Source: Paraburkholderia piptadeniae (lineage in GTDB: Bacteria > Pseudomonadota > Gammaproteobacteria > Burkholderiales > Burkholderiaceae). Taken from it: a DNA stretch of 64,000 nucleotides. Shown piece after piece: positions 7,742-16,276 of this stretch. The notes below the pieces were generated by a model that saw only the letters and a list, made by a program, of their open reading frames with translations, was not told the origin of the DNA and made no database searches. How positions within the stretch are numbered: the stretch's first letter is position 1; every line of letters starts with the position of its first letter. The stretch spans positions 28,883-92,882 of the forward strand of contig NZ_CYGY02000063.1 of the NCBI RefSeq assembly GCF_900007165.1. The letters are read 5' to 3'. The translations under genes and the position numbers were made by a program.

Positions 7742-8552
7742 TGAGTATCCCCGCGGAGAAATCGCGCTTTAGACGGTCGGCGTCAGCTACCGAATGCCAT
7801 TGCCAGTTGCCTTCCATATACCCAACGCCCTTGCCCTTGATCGTGTGAGCAATGATCGCCGTCGGGCGCGGGTCGGGCGAGTGTGACAGAGCCTGTTCGA
7901 GCTGCCGGAAATCGTGGCCGTCTACTTCAAGGACCCGCCATCCAAAAGCATTCCACTTGTCAACGAACGGTTCGAGCGGAACGATGCACTCAATCGCACC
8001 GTCATGCTGAATCTTGTTGTAATCGACGATGGCGTACAGATTTCTCGCACTATGTGCCGAGGCGAGCAGCGCCGCTTCCCAAACTTGCCCTTCCTGACAT
8101 TCTCCGTCGCCAAGAATCACGAACGCACGCCTGTCAGAACCTTTCATTCTGGTGCCAAGGACATAGCCCAGGCCGATCGACAGGCCCTGCCCAAGTGAAC
8201 CTGTACTGACATCGATGCCTGTGGTGAAACGCGTATCCGGATGTCCCTGAAACTGACATCCATATGCTCTCAACCGGTCGTTGGGCTTTCTGGTGAGAAT
8301 CCCGAGATCCAGCAGGATCGAGTATAGCGCTGGTACCGCATGACCTTTCGACAACACGACCATATCCCTTTTTGCAAGCGGACTTTCCGGATTAACATTC
8401 TGAGTTCCGTAGTAAAGCGAAACAAGAATCTCAACGCAAGACAACGAACTGGCGGGATGCCCCGTCCCTGCTTCGGCAATCAATTGCAACAACGACGTCC
8501 GGATCAAGGACGCTCGATGTTTCAGGAAAGCCGTGTCTAGTTTATCTGCCAT
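7734..8552 (-). CDS. transketolase, N-terminal subunit
   Basis: The 272-residue protein is the thiamine-diphosphate-binding half of a split transketolase. It shows GTGHPASSLSCVEILVSLYY, the SKGHAVPALYS His, DVSTGSLGQGLSIGLG and the ThDP motif from GDGECQEGQVWEAA to the downstream IVDYNK. HTIKGKGVGYMEG closes the domain. GAGGTATAGCG precedes the ATG. The start lies 2 bases after the upstream small gene and its end overlaps the C-terminal subunit gene, so all are co-translated. Thiamine enzymes usually pull the unfavourable PEP mutase reaction forward by decarboxylation; whether this one replaces phosphonopyruvate decarboxylase is open. Confidence 0.92.
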   Translation of the reverse strand: MADKLDTAFLKHRASLIRTSLLQLIAEAGTGHPASSLSCVEILVSLYYGTQNVNPESPLAKRDMVVLSKGHAVPALYSILLDLGILTRKPNDRLRAYGCQFQGHPDTRFTTGIDVSTGSLGQGLSIGLGYVLGTRMKGSDRRAFVILGDGECQEGQVWEAALLASAHSARNLYAIVDYNKIQHDGAIECIVPLEPFVDKWNAFGWRVLEVDGHDFRQLEQALSHSPDPRPTAIIAHTIKGKGVGYMEGNWQWHSVADADRLKRDFSAGILNA

Positions 8553-8554
8553 CG

Positions 8555-8914
8555 CTATACCTCCATCAGGATCGGAATGAGCGTGTCGTCTTGCATCGCA
8601 ACGCTCGCGAGATCATCCGGTATCCCGGCGTCAGACCCGCCAAGCTCGTGCGGAAAAAGCACCGCGTCGATGAGGCGAAAATCCGCGCCGATCCAACCAA
8701 GGTAGCTTGTATGCACGAGTTCCGACAGATGAAGTGGCCTCGCGATCGTCCGATATCCGCACGCGGCGACACGCCTCTCCGTGATCCGTGCGAGGACTGG
8801 TCGCGATACTGCCAGGCAATGAGTTCCGTATTTAGTCACACCTACTAGCACTCCCCTGTCCGAGCGGCACACAAAACCATCACTGTCGAAATGTACTGGT
8901 ACTTCATATATCAT
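8555..8914 (-). CDS. unrecognised 119-aa protein of the phosphonate operon
   Basis: The frame from ATG 8914 opens MIYEVPVHFDSDGFVC and ends DDTLIPILMEV. The composition is natural and globular, with no signal peptide or membrane segment. I cannot place it in a family. The frame extends further upstream, but that part overlaps the preceding small gene in another frame and looks non-coding. It is separated by 10 bases from the upstream gene and 2 from the transketolase gene. It could be a domain split from the 67-residue protein by an old frameshift, since the two are adjacent and both are small. Confidence 0.65.
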   Translation of the reverse strand: MIYEVPVHFDSDGFVCRSDRGVLVGVTKYGTHCLAVSRPVLARITERRVAACGYRTIARPLHLSELVHTSYLGWIGADFRLIDAVLFPHELGGSDAGIPDDLASVAMQDDTLIPILMEV

Positions 8915-8924
8915 CCTATCTATT

Positions 8925-9128
8925 TCAAGCGTCACGAGTCGAACAGTTCGTGTAGACCGCCTGCGTGACCGGCGAGTTGGGATCACAAATATACGAACTG
9001 CCCAGTGCGCTGGAAATCTCGACGACTCTCCTGGAATCGCCTGTTCGATGGGCCGACAGTACGATTTTTTGTTCGTGGCGTCCCCGCCCGATATCGTTGA
9101 CGAGGTTTCTCGCAATTGCCATGGTCAT
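8925..9128 (-). CDS. unrecognised 67-aa protein following pepM
   Basis: The ATG at 9128 overlaps the pepM stop in the arrangement ATGA, so translation is probably coupled. The product begins MTMAIARNLVNDIGRG and contains KIVLSAHRTGDSRRVVEISS and SYICDPNSPVTQAVY. It is soluble-looking and has no family that I recognise. The arrangement argues for a real gene. It may be the N-terminal part of a longer protein whose remainder is the 119-residue frame downstream; joining them would need one frameshift in the ten-base gap. Confidence 0.6.
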   Translation of the reverse strand: MTMAIARNLVNDIGRGRHEQKIVLSAHRTGDSRRVVEISSALGSSYICDPNSPVTQAVYTNCSTRDA

Positions 9129-10039
9129 GCCGTCCCTGGAATCAGGCGCAGGATCTCCTCGATCGAGAAAAGCTGACCCTCTACCTCGTATGAACGACCA
9201 CTCTTCAGAATGTCCGCAGCGACCTTGGTCATCGCAGGATAAGCAGCCCGCAACAAGTGATTGGCGTAAATTACAACGTTGAAGCCGGCCTGCTCCAGCT
9301 CACCGAACTTAATTCGGTTGTATGTTGTGGGGATACAAACCAGCGGGGTATCTCCGTCTCGGGCTCTAAACAGAGAGGCAAATTCGAGTACTTCGTCCGG
9401 CTTCGCGCTTTTGCTGTGAATCATGATTCCGTCGGCACCCGCGTCGACATATCGCTGAGCCCGGGAGGTCGCATCCGACATACCTTTTTCCAAAACGAGA
9501 CTTTCGATCCTAGCGATAATCATGAATTCATCGCTATGTCTCGCCTTGCATGCGCACTCGATTTTTGCACTGAACTTTTCTGGATCTTCCTGAATCTGAG
9601 GAAAACGATTTCCGATCAACGAGTTCTTCTTTAGACCGGTCTTATCCTCGATGATCGCCGCAGACACGCCCGCATTTTCGAGCATCACTACGTTCATCGC
9701 GAAGTGCTCGGATTTCCCGCCCGTATCGGCGTCGATAATCAGGGGCTTGCAGGTGCTTTCGAATATTTCATTGATATTGGTGATTCGGCTTCGCATGTCG
9801 AGAATTTCAATATCCGGTTTTCCCCGCATAGTCGAGTCGGTCAGGGAACTCGACCAGAAGCCGTCGTACTCGAGTTCCGCTCCCGCCTCATCAATGACCC
9901 GGCTTGTCTCGACCACCAGAGCAGCAAGCGGACTTATCGCTTCCATAACGCGCAGGCACCGCTTCCGTTCCAGCGCATTTCTTAGCGCCCCGACGCGGGT
10001 GCTCCTTAATTTTGCGTCAAGCGACACAGAATAAGTCAT
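9125..10039 (-). CDS. pepM: phosphoenolpyruvate mutase
   Basis: The 304-residue protein of the isocitrate lyase / PEP mutase superfamily interconverts phosphoenolpyruvate and phosphonopyruvate, the entry step of nearly all phosphonate biosynthesis. The diagnostic mutase motif is present as EDKTGLKKNSLIG (EDKxxxxxNS). Metal-site residues lie in LIIDADTGG, a Lys/Arg-containing MIIARIESLVLEKG follows, and GADGIMIHSK lies further on. The isocitrate lyase and methylisocitrate lyase signature KKCGH is absent. The start overlaps the stop of a 26-codon frame upstream. Length matches characterised PEP mutases. Base composition is lower in GC than the flanks, suggesting acquisition. Confidence 0.95.
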   Translation of the reverse strand: MTYSVSLDAKLRSTRVGALRNALERKRCLRVMEAISPLAALVVETSRVIDEAGAELEYDGFWSSSLTDSTMRGKPDIEILDMRSRITNINEIFESTCKPLIIDADTGGKSEHFAMNVVMLENAGVSAAIIEDKTGLKKNSLIGNRFPQIQEDPEKFSAKIECACKARHSDEFMIIARIESLVLEKGMSDATSRAQRYVDAGADGIMIHSKSAKPDEVLEFASLFRARDGDTPLVCIPTTYNRIKFGELEQAGFNVVIYANHLLRAAYPAMTKVAADILKSGRSYEVEGQLFSIEEILRLIPGTA

Positions 10040-10116
10040 GATTGCCCGCCTTTAATATTTCCGCAATAAACGAAGGCCGTGTCATTGAGTTCCTTCTGGG
10101 TTAGAGTATCCGTCAT
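10036..10116 (-). CDS. 26-codon open frame coupled to pepM
   Basis: An ATG at 10116 with a good ribosome site (CCACGGAGTAGATC) opens MTDTLTQKELNDTAF, ending in NIKGGQS. Its TGA overlaps the pepM ATG (TCATGA). The strong site and the overlap suggest that ribosomes enter here and pass on to pepM. It may be a translational leader, a genuine small peptide, or the tail or start of a lost gene. I see no similarity to a known precursor peptide. It is too short for confident calling by composition. Confidence 0.45.
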   Translation of the reverse strand: MTDTLTQKELNDTAFVYCGNIKGGQS

Positions 10117-10826
10117 GATCTACTCCGTGGTTTTATATCCTCGAGAGCAGCTGCGACGCAGAAAAGCGCAGCAGAACATTTTGCCGTAGTTACGCATCCC
10201 ATCCGCATCTCGATAAAACTTGAATCAGTGCGCCGCACAGCACCCGGGTTGCCGTTGTATAGCGTATGCATGAAGGAGCCAAGCATCGAGCTCGGGGGGC
10301 GCCTTCGGAAACGCCGCATGGCAGTTGCGCAGCCACCCTATTTCGCCGTTCGGCCGAAGAGCGTCTCGAACCGCCAACTATCCGCACAGGTACGGAAACC
10401 AGCACCTCGATTCTCCGGCGTTACTTCAAGGTCACGCATCGCCCAATGCGGGGCGGTGTCAACAGAGCGATCGAGATCGAATTCATGTCCTTAAGTCCGC
10501 AACAACTGTACCAGCGACGGAAACGGCTAAGCGCGTGGCTGAATAGGATGCAGAAGACTCACGGGAACCGGCGCGTTTCCAGTGTTGCTGCGACAAAATA
10601 TGTGCGGTTTGTCGGGAAGCTGACGTCGCGCATGTTAGTCGGCGCGATTTCGGGAGATTGAGCCTCCCCCAAATTTCGTCTATCAGCAGGTCGCGTATAA
10701 ATTCGACACAAAGGAAGAAAGGAGAGATGCTTGAGGGCGTTGTCATGCTGGCAATGGCGATCGAGTCAAGATGACCAGATGACGAAGACGAAATCGCTCT
10801 CCAGGCTTTGTCCCAATAAGGACCTG
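10117..10826. other. about 700 bases without a supported gene, upstream of the phosphonate operon
   Basis: Overlapping open frames exist on both strands, but none has recognisable motifs or a good ribosome site. A minus-strand frame ends at 10113 and overlaps the 26-codon frame by ATGA, but its sequence is low-complexity and Arg-rich. The promoter of the phosphonate operon must lie here; I could not identify convincing -35/-10 boxes. The right part abuts an IS6 remnant. Confidence 0.45.
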
Positions 10827-11215
10827 CTATGCTGAAGCCTCTGAAGAACAACGATCGTTCACGCGTGCAGCCGCTTTGACGAAAATGTGGGTTACCTGAG
10901 CGAGTTCAGGTATATCGGCCTTTGCGGCCGGATAACTGCGTAGCTGGTCGGTAACGATTCTGCGCGGCACCGGATTCGAACTCAGCACCCGCCGAAAGAA
11001 GCGCTTTGCTACGGGCTTGTCGCGACGCTTTTGCTCCAGCACGTCGAGTTCGGCGCCATGCTCGTCGACCGCGCGCCACAACAGATACGGCTCGCCGCGC
11101 AGCGTCACGAACATCTCATCCAAATGCCAGGTGCTGCCTGGCTTGCGCTGCACCACTTTGGCGAACTGGGCAAATCGTGCGCCGAACTTATCGCACCAGC
11201 AACACCGCCACCTCT
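10827..11215 (-). pseudogene. IS6-family transposase fragment
   Basis: The minus-strand frame contains CWCDKFGARFAQ, RKPGSTWHLDEMFVTLRGE, LLWRAVDEHGAELDVL, QKRRDKPVAKRFF, PRRIVTDQLRSYPAAK and IFVKAAARVNDR. This is the central DDE catalytic part of an IS6-type transposase, with the first two Asp visible. The N-terminus is missing and replaced by an IS5-type fragment. The C-terminal Glu region is also lost. It is a truncated relic joined end to end with the IS5 fragment. Confidence 0.85.
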
Positions 11216-11239
11216 CCAGCAACCTGACAGTGCCCGAAT

Positions 11240-11575
11240 CGTCCATCGACGGACCAAAAATCCACCGAAACAGCAGGCTGTATTGAGTTTGCCCATGAGC
11301 TGACGTTCAGATCGGATACCGTACAGCACCTGCAGCAGCATCGCGCGCAGTAACTTCTCCGGCGCAATGCTCGGCCGGCCGCCCTTGATGTCAGCGTCAC
11401 ACATCCCAGCAAAGATCCGATCCATCTTCGCCAGATCCTCGTTTGCCATGACGCGAATAGAGCGCAGCGGACGCGGGGGCGGAACGAAATCGTCCAGCTT
11501 GCGCACGGAAAATAAACTTTCGGTGAATGTGTCGGCGCGCCGCGCATAATCTCCAAGGAGATAGAGATAGGTGAG
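11240..11575 (-). pseudogene. IS5-family transposase N-terminal fragment
   Basis: Reading from about 11575 on the minus strand gives DTFTESLFSVRKLDDFVPP, PLRSIRVMANEDL, then GGRPSIAPEKLLRAMLLQVL and YGIRSERQLMGKLN. This is the N-terminal domain of IS5/IS1182-like transposases. After about residue 110 the similarity stops and the IS6 fragment begins, so the 3' part has been lost. The plus-strand neighbour is an IS701 element. Confidence 0.8.
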
Positions 11576-11642
11576 CTTCTCACACCAACGCGTTTGCTAT
11601 TCATCTCGACGACTATCGAGCGAGGTATTTCCGCAGCCTACT

Positions 11643-13139
11643 AGTACTACTGTGTCAAAAAATATTCTCAGCAAAGCGATACCTGGTACTATTGAATAAT
11701 ACAGACTTCTGGGGATCGCGATGGGAGAAGATGTCAACGAATTTGACGCGTATCTGAACCATCTAGCGCAGGCGTTAGGGCACGCCGATCGCCACGCCGG
11801 TCTCAAGGGTTACTGTTCGGGCCTGGTAATGCCGCTTTCGCGCAAGAGCGTCGAGCCGATGGCCGCGCATATTGACCCACTTCACGCGAGTGCGAAACAC
11901 CAATCACTCCACCATTTTGTGGCCAAGGCAGAATGGTCTGACCGGGCGGTCCTGCAGCGGGTACGCAATGGGTGATGCCCGCGTTAGGCCTGCACGCTGC
12001 TGAAGAGGCTGGCTATTACTGGATTATTGACGACACGGGCTTCCCGAAGAAAGGCAAGCATTCGGTCGGCGTAGCGCGGCAATACTGTGGGCAACTGGGC
12101 AAACAGGATAACTGCCAGATCGCCGTGAGCCTGTCGATCGCGACGCAACGCGGCAGCCTGCCCATTGCCTGGCAGCTGTACGTCCCCAAGGAATGGATTG
12201 AAGACCGGGAACGAGCGCGTCATGCGGGCATTCCCGACGATCTCGCCTTCGAGACCAAGCCACAGATTGCGCTGGCCCAACTCCGAGAGGCTGTAGCATC
12301 CGGCATTGCACCGGGCATTGTGCTCGCCGATGCCGGGTACGGCGACGAAACCGCTTTCCGGGAAAGCGTAACTGAACTGGGTTTGTTGTATTCGGTAGGG
12401 ATCCGGCCGGGCACCTCTGTGTGGGCACCCGGTACGGCACCGCTTCCGCCCAAGCCCTGGAGCGGGCGCTGCAAACCCCCGACATTGTTACGCCGCGCAC
12501 CCGGCCATGAACCGCTCGCAGTGAAGGAAGTGGCTGTGCAATTACCCGCAAACGCCTGGCAGACCGTCACCTGGCGGGAGGGTAGCAACGCAGCACTTTC
12601 CTCACGCTTTGCCGCCGTGCGGGTTCGTCCCGCGCATCGCGACAATTGGCGAAGTACCGTTCGCGACGAAGAATGGCTGCTCATTGAATGGCCTGATGGC
12701 GATACGGAGCCGCTCAAATACTTTCTCACTACCGCCCCCGAAGAGGCGACCCTCGAGCAGCTCGTGTTCGTGACCAAAATGCGCTGGCGCATCGAGCGCG
12801 ACTATCAGGACCTGAAGCAGGAGTTCGGGCTCGGTCACTATGAAGGGCGAGGCTGGCGTGGCTTTCACCACCACGCCACGCTGAGTATCGCTGCATATGG
12901 CTTTCTGATGGCTCAGCGACTCAGGATGCAATCAGGTGCAGGCGATAAAAAAAACTTCCTCGAACGCACGCTGCCTACCCTTCCCACGGATTACATCCCA
13001 CGGGGCAGTCCAGCGCGCTCAACGCCACGTTCCTGATTCCATTACTACGTTGCGCATCCTGCTTGGACAAAGGCTCATGCAACGATGGTTCTCTTCCTGT
13101 ACGGCTATAGAGCGCGCAATTCTGTAACACAGTAGTACT
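11643..13139 (+). mobile_element. IS701-family insertion sequence
   Basis: The element of about 1.5 kb is bounded by a perfect 13-bp terminal inverted repeat, AGTACTACTGTGT at 11643-11655 and its complement at 13127-13139. It contains one transposase gene in two overlapping frames. I could not find a matching target duplication immediately outside, although the exact tips may differ by a few bases. Confidence 0.75.
11721..13036 (+). pseudogene. IS701-family transposase in two frames
   Basis: The first part (ATG 11721, MGEDVNEFDAYLNHLAQALG) stops at 11973-11975. The second continues in the -1 frame from about 11972 with YYWIIDDTGFPKKGKHSVGV, QLGKQDNCQIAVSLS, VLADAGYGDETAFR and the C-terminal KMRWRIERDYQDLKQEFGLG. 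These are the DDE motifs of IS701 transposases, normally encoded in one frame of about 400 codons. The break lies in the WSDRAVLQRVRNG region. It is probably an inactivating frameshift; programmed frameshifting is possible but not usual in this family. Confidence 0.85.
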
Positions 13140-13543
13140 TCTATGGAGCAATGGAAGTCAAGCCTTTTCGCGATCCGTTTTTGCGTTAGTTATCTCCCAT
13201 TCGAGAGTGCGGCCAGGTTATCCACGGCCGGCCGGCGGGGTCGCCTGTTACGACCACGACGCTGGCCGGCGGTGGATAACCTGGCCGATCAGATGTTTTG
13301 CAATCCTCCATATCAAGCGAGAACAGCAGTGAGGTCGGGGTGTCTGAAGTCCGGACACTTGACCGGACCAACTTCTATCCGTGCTGGCACGAGACCGGGC
13401 ACCACATACCGCATGCGCAAGGCGCTGGAACTACCCCATTATGAACGCGCCCCATCTAGAACTACGGTTGCCTGCGAAGGTAACCCGCTTACTGTCCGGG
13501 CGCGCCGAACCTTCAAACGCTGTTGCCGCTCGACGTTGTCTAC
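13140..13543. other. about 400 bases between IS701 and IS110, with a long inverted repeat
   Basis: No gene is supported. The main feature is the 16-bp inverted repeat at 13210-13287. The remainder may include the non-coding end of the IS110 element, which in this family can carry a guide (bridge) RNA; no such RNA could be recognised. Confidence 0.45.
13210..13287. repeat. 16-bp perfect inverted repeat
   Basis: CGGCCAGGTTATCCAC at 13210-13225 is repeated in inverse orientation at 13272-13287 as GTGGATAACCTGGCCG. The inner flanks GGCCGGCCGGCGG and CGCTGGCCGGCG extend the pairing imperfectly. Each arm contains TTATCCAC, eight of nine bases of a DnaA box. It is more likely a transposon end or remnant than an origin. 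Confidence 0.6.
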
Positions 13544-14695
13544 TCAGGTCGCTGCCACGTTCTTCGCAGGTGGCTTGAGGGTTGCTCCGAGGGGAATCTC
13601 ACCGAATTCCAGATAGCGCCATAGCGCGACCGCCAGACGTCTGGCAAGTGCCACAATGCCGATGCGTCGCATACGCTTGCCGCCGCCTGCAAAGCGCTCG
13701 TTGAACCAGTCGCTTAGCTGGCTGCTGCGCTGGAAGCGCAACCAGCTCCACGCCAGTTCAACCATCAGCCATCGCGCTCGCTTGTTGCCGATCTTGCTGA
13801 TGCCCTGCTCAACTTCACTGGTGCCGCTGGTATAGGGCGTCGGGGCCAGGCCCAGGCAGCCGGCCACTTCACGGCGGTTGTGAAAGTGCCGCCAACCGAA
13901 CAGTTCCCTGATCAGGACCCAGGCACTGCCGGTGCCGATACCCGCAAGGCGGGCGAGCCGCGCAATCGCGGGTTGCGCACCGCTGCGCACCTCGCGCTGC
14001 TGCTGTACCTCGAGCGCCGCGATCTGCCTGGCAGCGAGCAACAGCCGTTCGAATTCGCGTTCGATCTCGGCGCGCAGGGCTGGCAACAGCTGTGTGGTGT
14101 GCTGCGCCCACCAGTGCGCCCACGCGCGGCCACCGATTCGCTCGGGCCGCAGGTTGTGGAGGACCAGCAGCGAGCGGATGCGGTTGCTATGGGCAGTGCG
14201 CTCCTGCCGGAGGCGATCGAGTTCACGGTGTATCCGCCGCTCATCTTCCTGTTCGGGGGTGGGGATACGTGCGACCGCCCAAACCCGGCGCTCACCACCG
14301 TAGTAGCGCATCAGCATCGACAGCAGCTTGTCGCTGTCGAGACGGTCGGTCTTGGCGCGACGCCTGCGCCGGTTGACTTCGATACTGGCTGAATCGACCA
14401 CCAGGTTCGTGATCTGATGTGCTTCCAGGCAGCGGTGCAGCCAGAAGCCGTCACGCCCGGCTTCATAGCAGCTGCGCACCGGGGCATCGGTGGCCAGATG
14501 ACAGCGCACCTTGGCCTTTGCAATCGCCGTGAAGACTGCGGCCGTATCGCCAGCGGCCACTGTGCAGCGGCTCGGCGAGCGCACCCCATCGCCGAGCGAG
14601 AGCTTCCAGTTCCTGTCACCCAGTTCAAAGGCGACATACAGCGATCCGGTGATGGTTGTATCCTGCCCGTGAAGGGCCGTGCGAGGCGCATTCAT
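13544..14695 (-). CDS. IS110-family transposase
   Basis: The 383-residue product is an intact DEDD-type recombinase of the IS110 family. It shows an N-terminal RuvC-like domain with KTDRLDSDKLL, HRELDRLRQERTAHSNRIRS in the coiled-coil region, and the C-terminal transposase_20 domain with LAGIGTGSAWVLIREL, GLAPTPYTSG and ISKIGNKRARWLMVELAW. GAGGAGTACGCAA precedes the ATG. No stop or frameshift is present, so it may be active. IS110 elements are guided by a bridge RNA encoded in a non-coding end; candidate ends here are 14696-14934 and 13290-13543. Confidence 0.93.
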   Translation of the reverse strand: MNAPRTALHGQDTTITGSLYVAFELGDRNWKLSLGDGVRSPSRCTVAAGDTAAVFTAIAKAKVRCHLATDAPVRSCYEAGRDGFWLHRCLEAHQITNLVVDSASIEVNRRRRRAKTDRLDSDKLLSMLMRYYGGERRVWAVARIPTPEQEDERRIHRELDRLRQERTAHSNRIRSLLVLHNLRPERIGGRAWAHWWAQHTTQLLPALRAEIEREFERLLLAARQIAALEVQQQREVRSGAQPAIARLARLAGIGTGSAWVLIRELFGWRHFHNRREVAGCLGLAPTPYTSGTSEVEQGISKIGNKRARWLMVELAWSWLRFQRSSQLSDWFNERFAGGGKRMRRIGIVALARRLAVALWRYLEFGEIPLGATLKPPAKNVAAT

Positions 14696-14934
14696 TTGCG
14701 TACTCCTCTCGGGGAAAACGGGTGTCGGAATCCTCGTTTTACTCCAGGAGGCTTACTTCCGCGGCCCTTCCATAGTATCTAGGGTGCGCAATCTGCCGAG
14801 CGCAACAAGTGGTCAATCAAACTATCTGCAGAAGTCAAGATCACGATTACCGCGCGTGGGCCCCGCAGCCGCGCCGCTCTCGACGTGGTAGCCCTGCACA
14901 TCGGACGTAAATCGGAAAATCGATAAAGAGCAAT

Positions 14935-15747
14935 TCAGCCAGTGACCGCTTTGACAGTCTTGCTCGCGTTTTGATCCAGAAACAGTGTTCCTCCGGCGTT
15001 CTGGTAGAAGGGAACCAGTACGACAAAAAATGGTTTGGCTCCCGACTCCAACTGCTTATCTGTCGCATTTGAGTGCCCCCCAAGTGTCCCACAACTTTTC
15101 GTAAAAAAAGTGCAACTTAAAACAATACTTTTCGTATTCCTCCCACTCGTAACAATATCCAGGGCTCCCACGTTGAAGACCTTGGCCACTATATAGTAGG
15201 TTCTCAAAACGGTGCGATCTTCCCGATACGCCCTGACCTCGTCATTGATATTTGCAAAAAGATCTCTTGCTTTCTGGAGCAAATACGTACCGTCGTCGAT
15301 GTTTTGCACAAGCCGTTGAAGACCTTCTGATGTTTGGGCCTGATCGACGTGCACGCTTTTAAAGGAAAAATGGGCAGAACTTGTCGTCGTCGCATCTGCT
15401 GAAACGTTAGTGACCGCAAAGTTCGTGGCGAGCTGAAGCAAATTGATCGCCAGATTCACACCCTTATCACCGGTTAGATCAATCACTTTATCTGTGTCGC
15501 TTACACGCTCCGTAATTTTAGACGAACTGACATAGTCGACGACGACATCTGAAGATTTCATGATACTCGCAGTGCCATCCTGATGAATATCGAGCTTGAC
15601 AATTGTACCAACATGGGGAGTGTCCGTTACCGCCCAAACAGTTCGGTTCAGACCATCGATCCCGCTGGATGCCTGTTCACGATGGCTGAACCAACTGCAT
15701 CCCGACAGGACGATGCCGCCACAAATCACTGCGCAAAGTTTTTTCAT
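14935..15747 (-). CDS. orphan lipoprotein, 270 aa
   Basis: The protein starts MKKLCAVICGGIVLSGCSWF, a lipoprotein signal peptide with lipobox LSGC, and is predicted to be membrane-anchored in the periplasm or outer membrane. The mature part is rich in Thr, Ser, Asp and Val, with segments such as DKGVNLAINLLQLATNFAV and VRAYREDRTVLRTYYIVAKV. I do not recognise a domain. The gene is isolated between an IS110 element and an IS3 relic and is AT-richer than the polysaccharide genes. It is probably island cargo. Confidence 0.75.
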   Translation of the reverse strand: MKKLCAVICGGIVLSGCSWFSHREQASSGIDGLNRTVWAVTDTPHVGTIVKLDIHQDGTASIMKSSDVVVDYVSSSKITERVSDTDKVIDLTGDKGVNLAINLLQLATNFAVTNVSADATTTSSAHFSFKSVHVDQAQTSEGLQRLVQNIDDGTYLLQKARDLFANINDEVRAYREDRTVLRTYYIVAKVFNVGALDIVTSGRNTKSIVLSCTFFTKSCGTLGGHSNATDKQLESGAKPFFVVLVPFYQNAGGTLFLDQNASKTVKAVTG

Positions 15748-15855
15748 TTTTCCACCGATTTCCTATTTTCATAAGATTGCACGAAACTTCCCACATTCAT
15801 GTTTCCGCTGACCTGCCCCCTTCAGTAGGGCCAGTGGACTTCTAGCAAAGCCCCT

Positions 15856-16276
15856 TTAAATCAGCTCCTGGAAAGCGGCAGGAGCGTCCGCTGTTGCCCG
15901 ATGTTTCGCCGCGAACTCCGACGGAGAAAGCTAGTTCAGTGCACTGTGCGGCCTTTGCTCGTGGTAGTCCTGACGCCATGCCGCGATGACAGCCCGAGCG
16001 TCGGCGAGCGTCGTGAACCAGTGCTTTCATTCGTCGAGGAACTTGCCGTTGAACGTCATATCGGGCATTGCTTCGGCCAGCAGCTTCTTCAGCCGCGCGT
16101 TCTCGGCCTCAAGGTCTTTCAACCGGCGGGCTTCCGAGACTTCCATGCCGCCGAACTTCGCACGCCAGGTGTAGAACGACGCGTCACTGAACCCGTGCTT
16201 CCTGCACAGTTCTTTGACCAAATGCAGAAAGGCTCCTCGTTCTGCAACGCGCTCCTTCGTCGAAATGGCGCGACCG
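15856..16276 (-). pseudogene. IS3-family (IS407-like) element with internal deletion
   Basis: The OrfA part reads LVKELCRKHGFSDASFYTWR and LKDLEAENARLKKLLAEAM. It then jumps directly to the end of OrfB: FNGKFLDE, HWFTTLADARAVIAAWRQDY, HEQRPHSALN and LSPSEFAAKH, with stops in between. The catalytic core of OrfB and the start of OrfA are missing. The remnant abuts the 3' end of glmS, whose stop codon lies at its right border. Confidence 0.85.

Noticed and set aside
10113..10319. Minus-strand frame overlapping the 26-codon frame by ATGA
   Set aside because: Arg- and Ser-rich low-quality sequence without ribosome site; the overlap is probably chance.
13210..13287. Replication origin suggested by two TTATCCAC cores
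   Set aside because: No iteron array, AT-rich region or replication initiator gene nearby.
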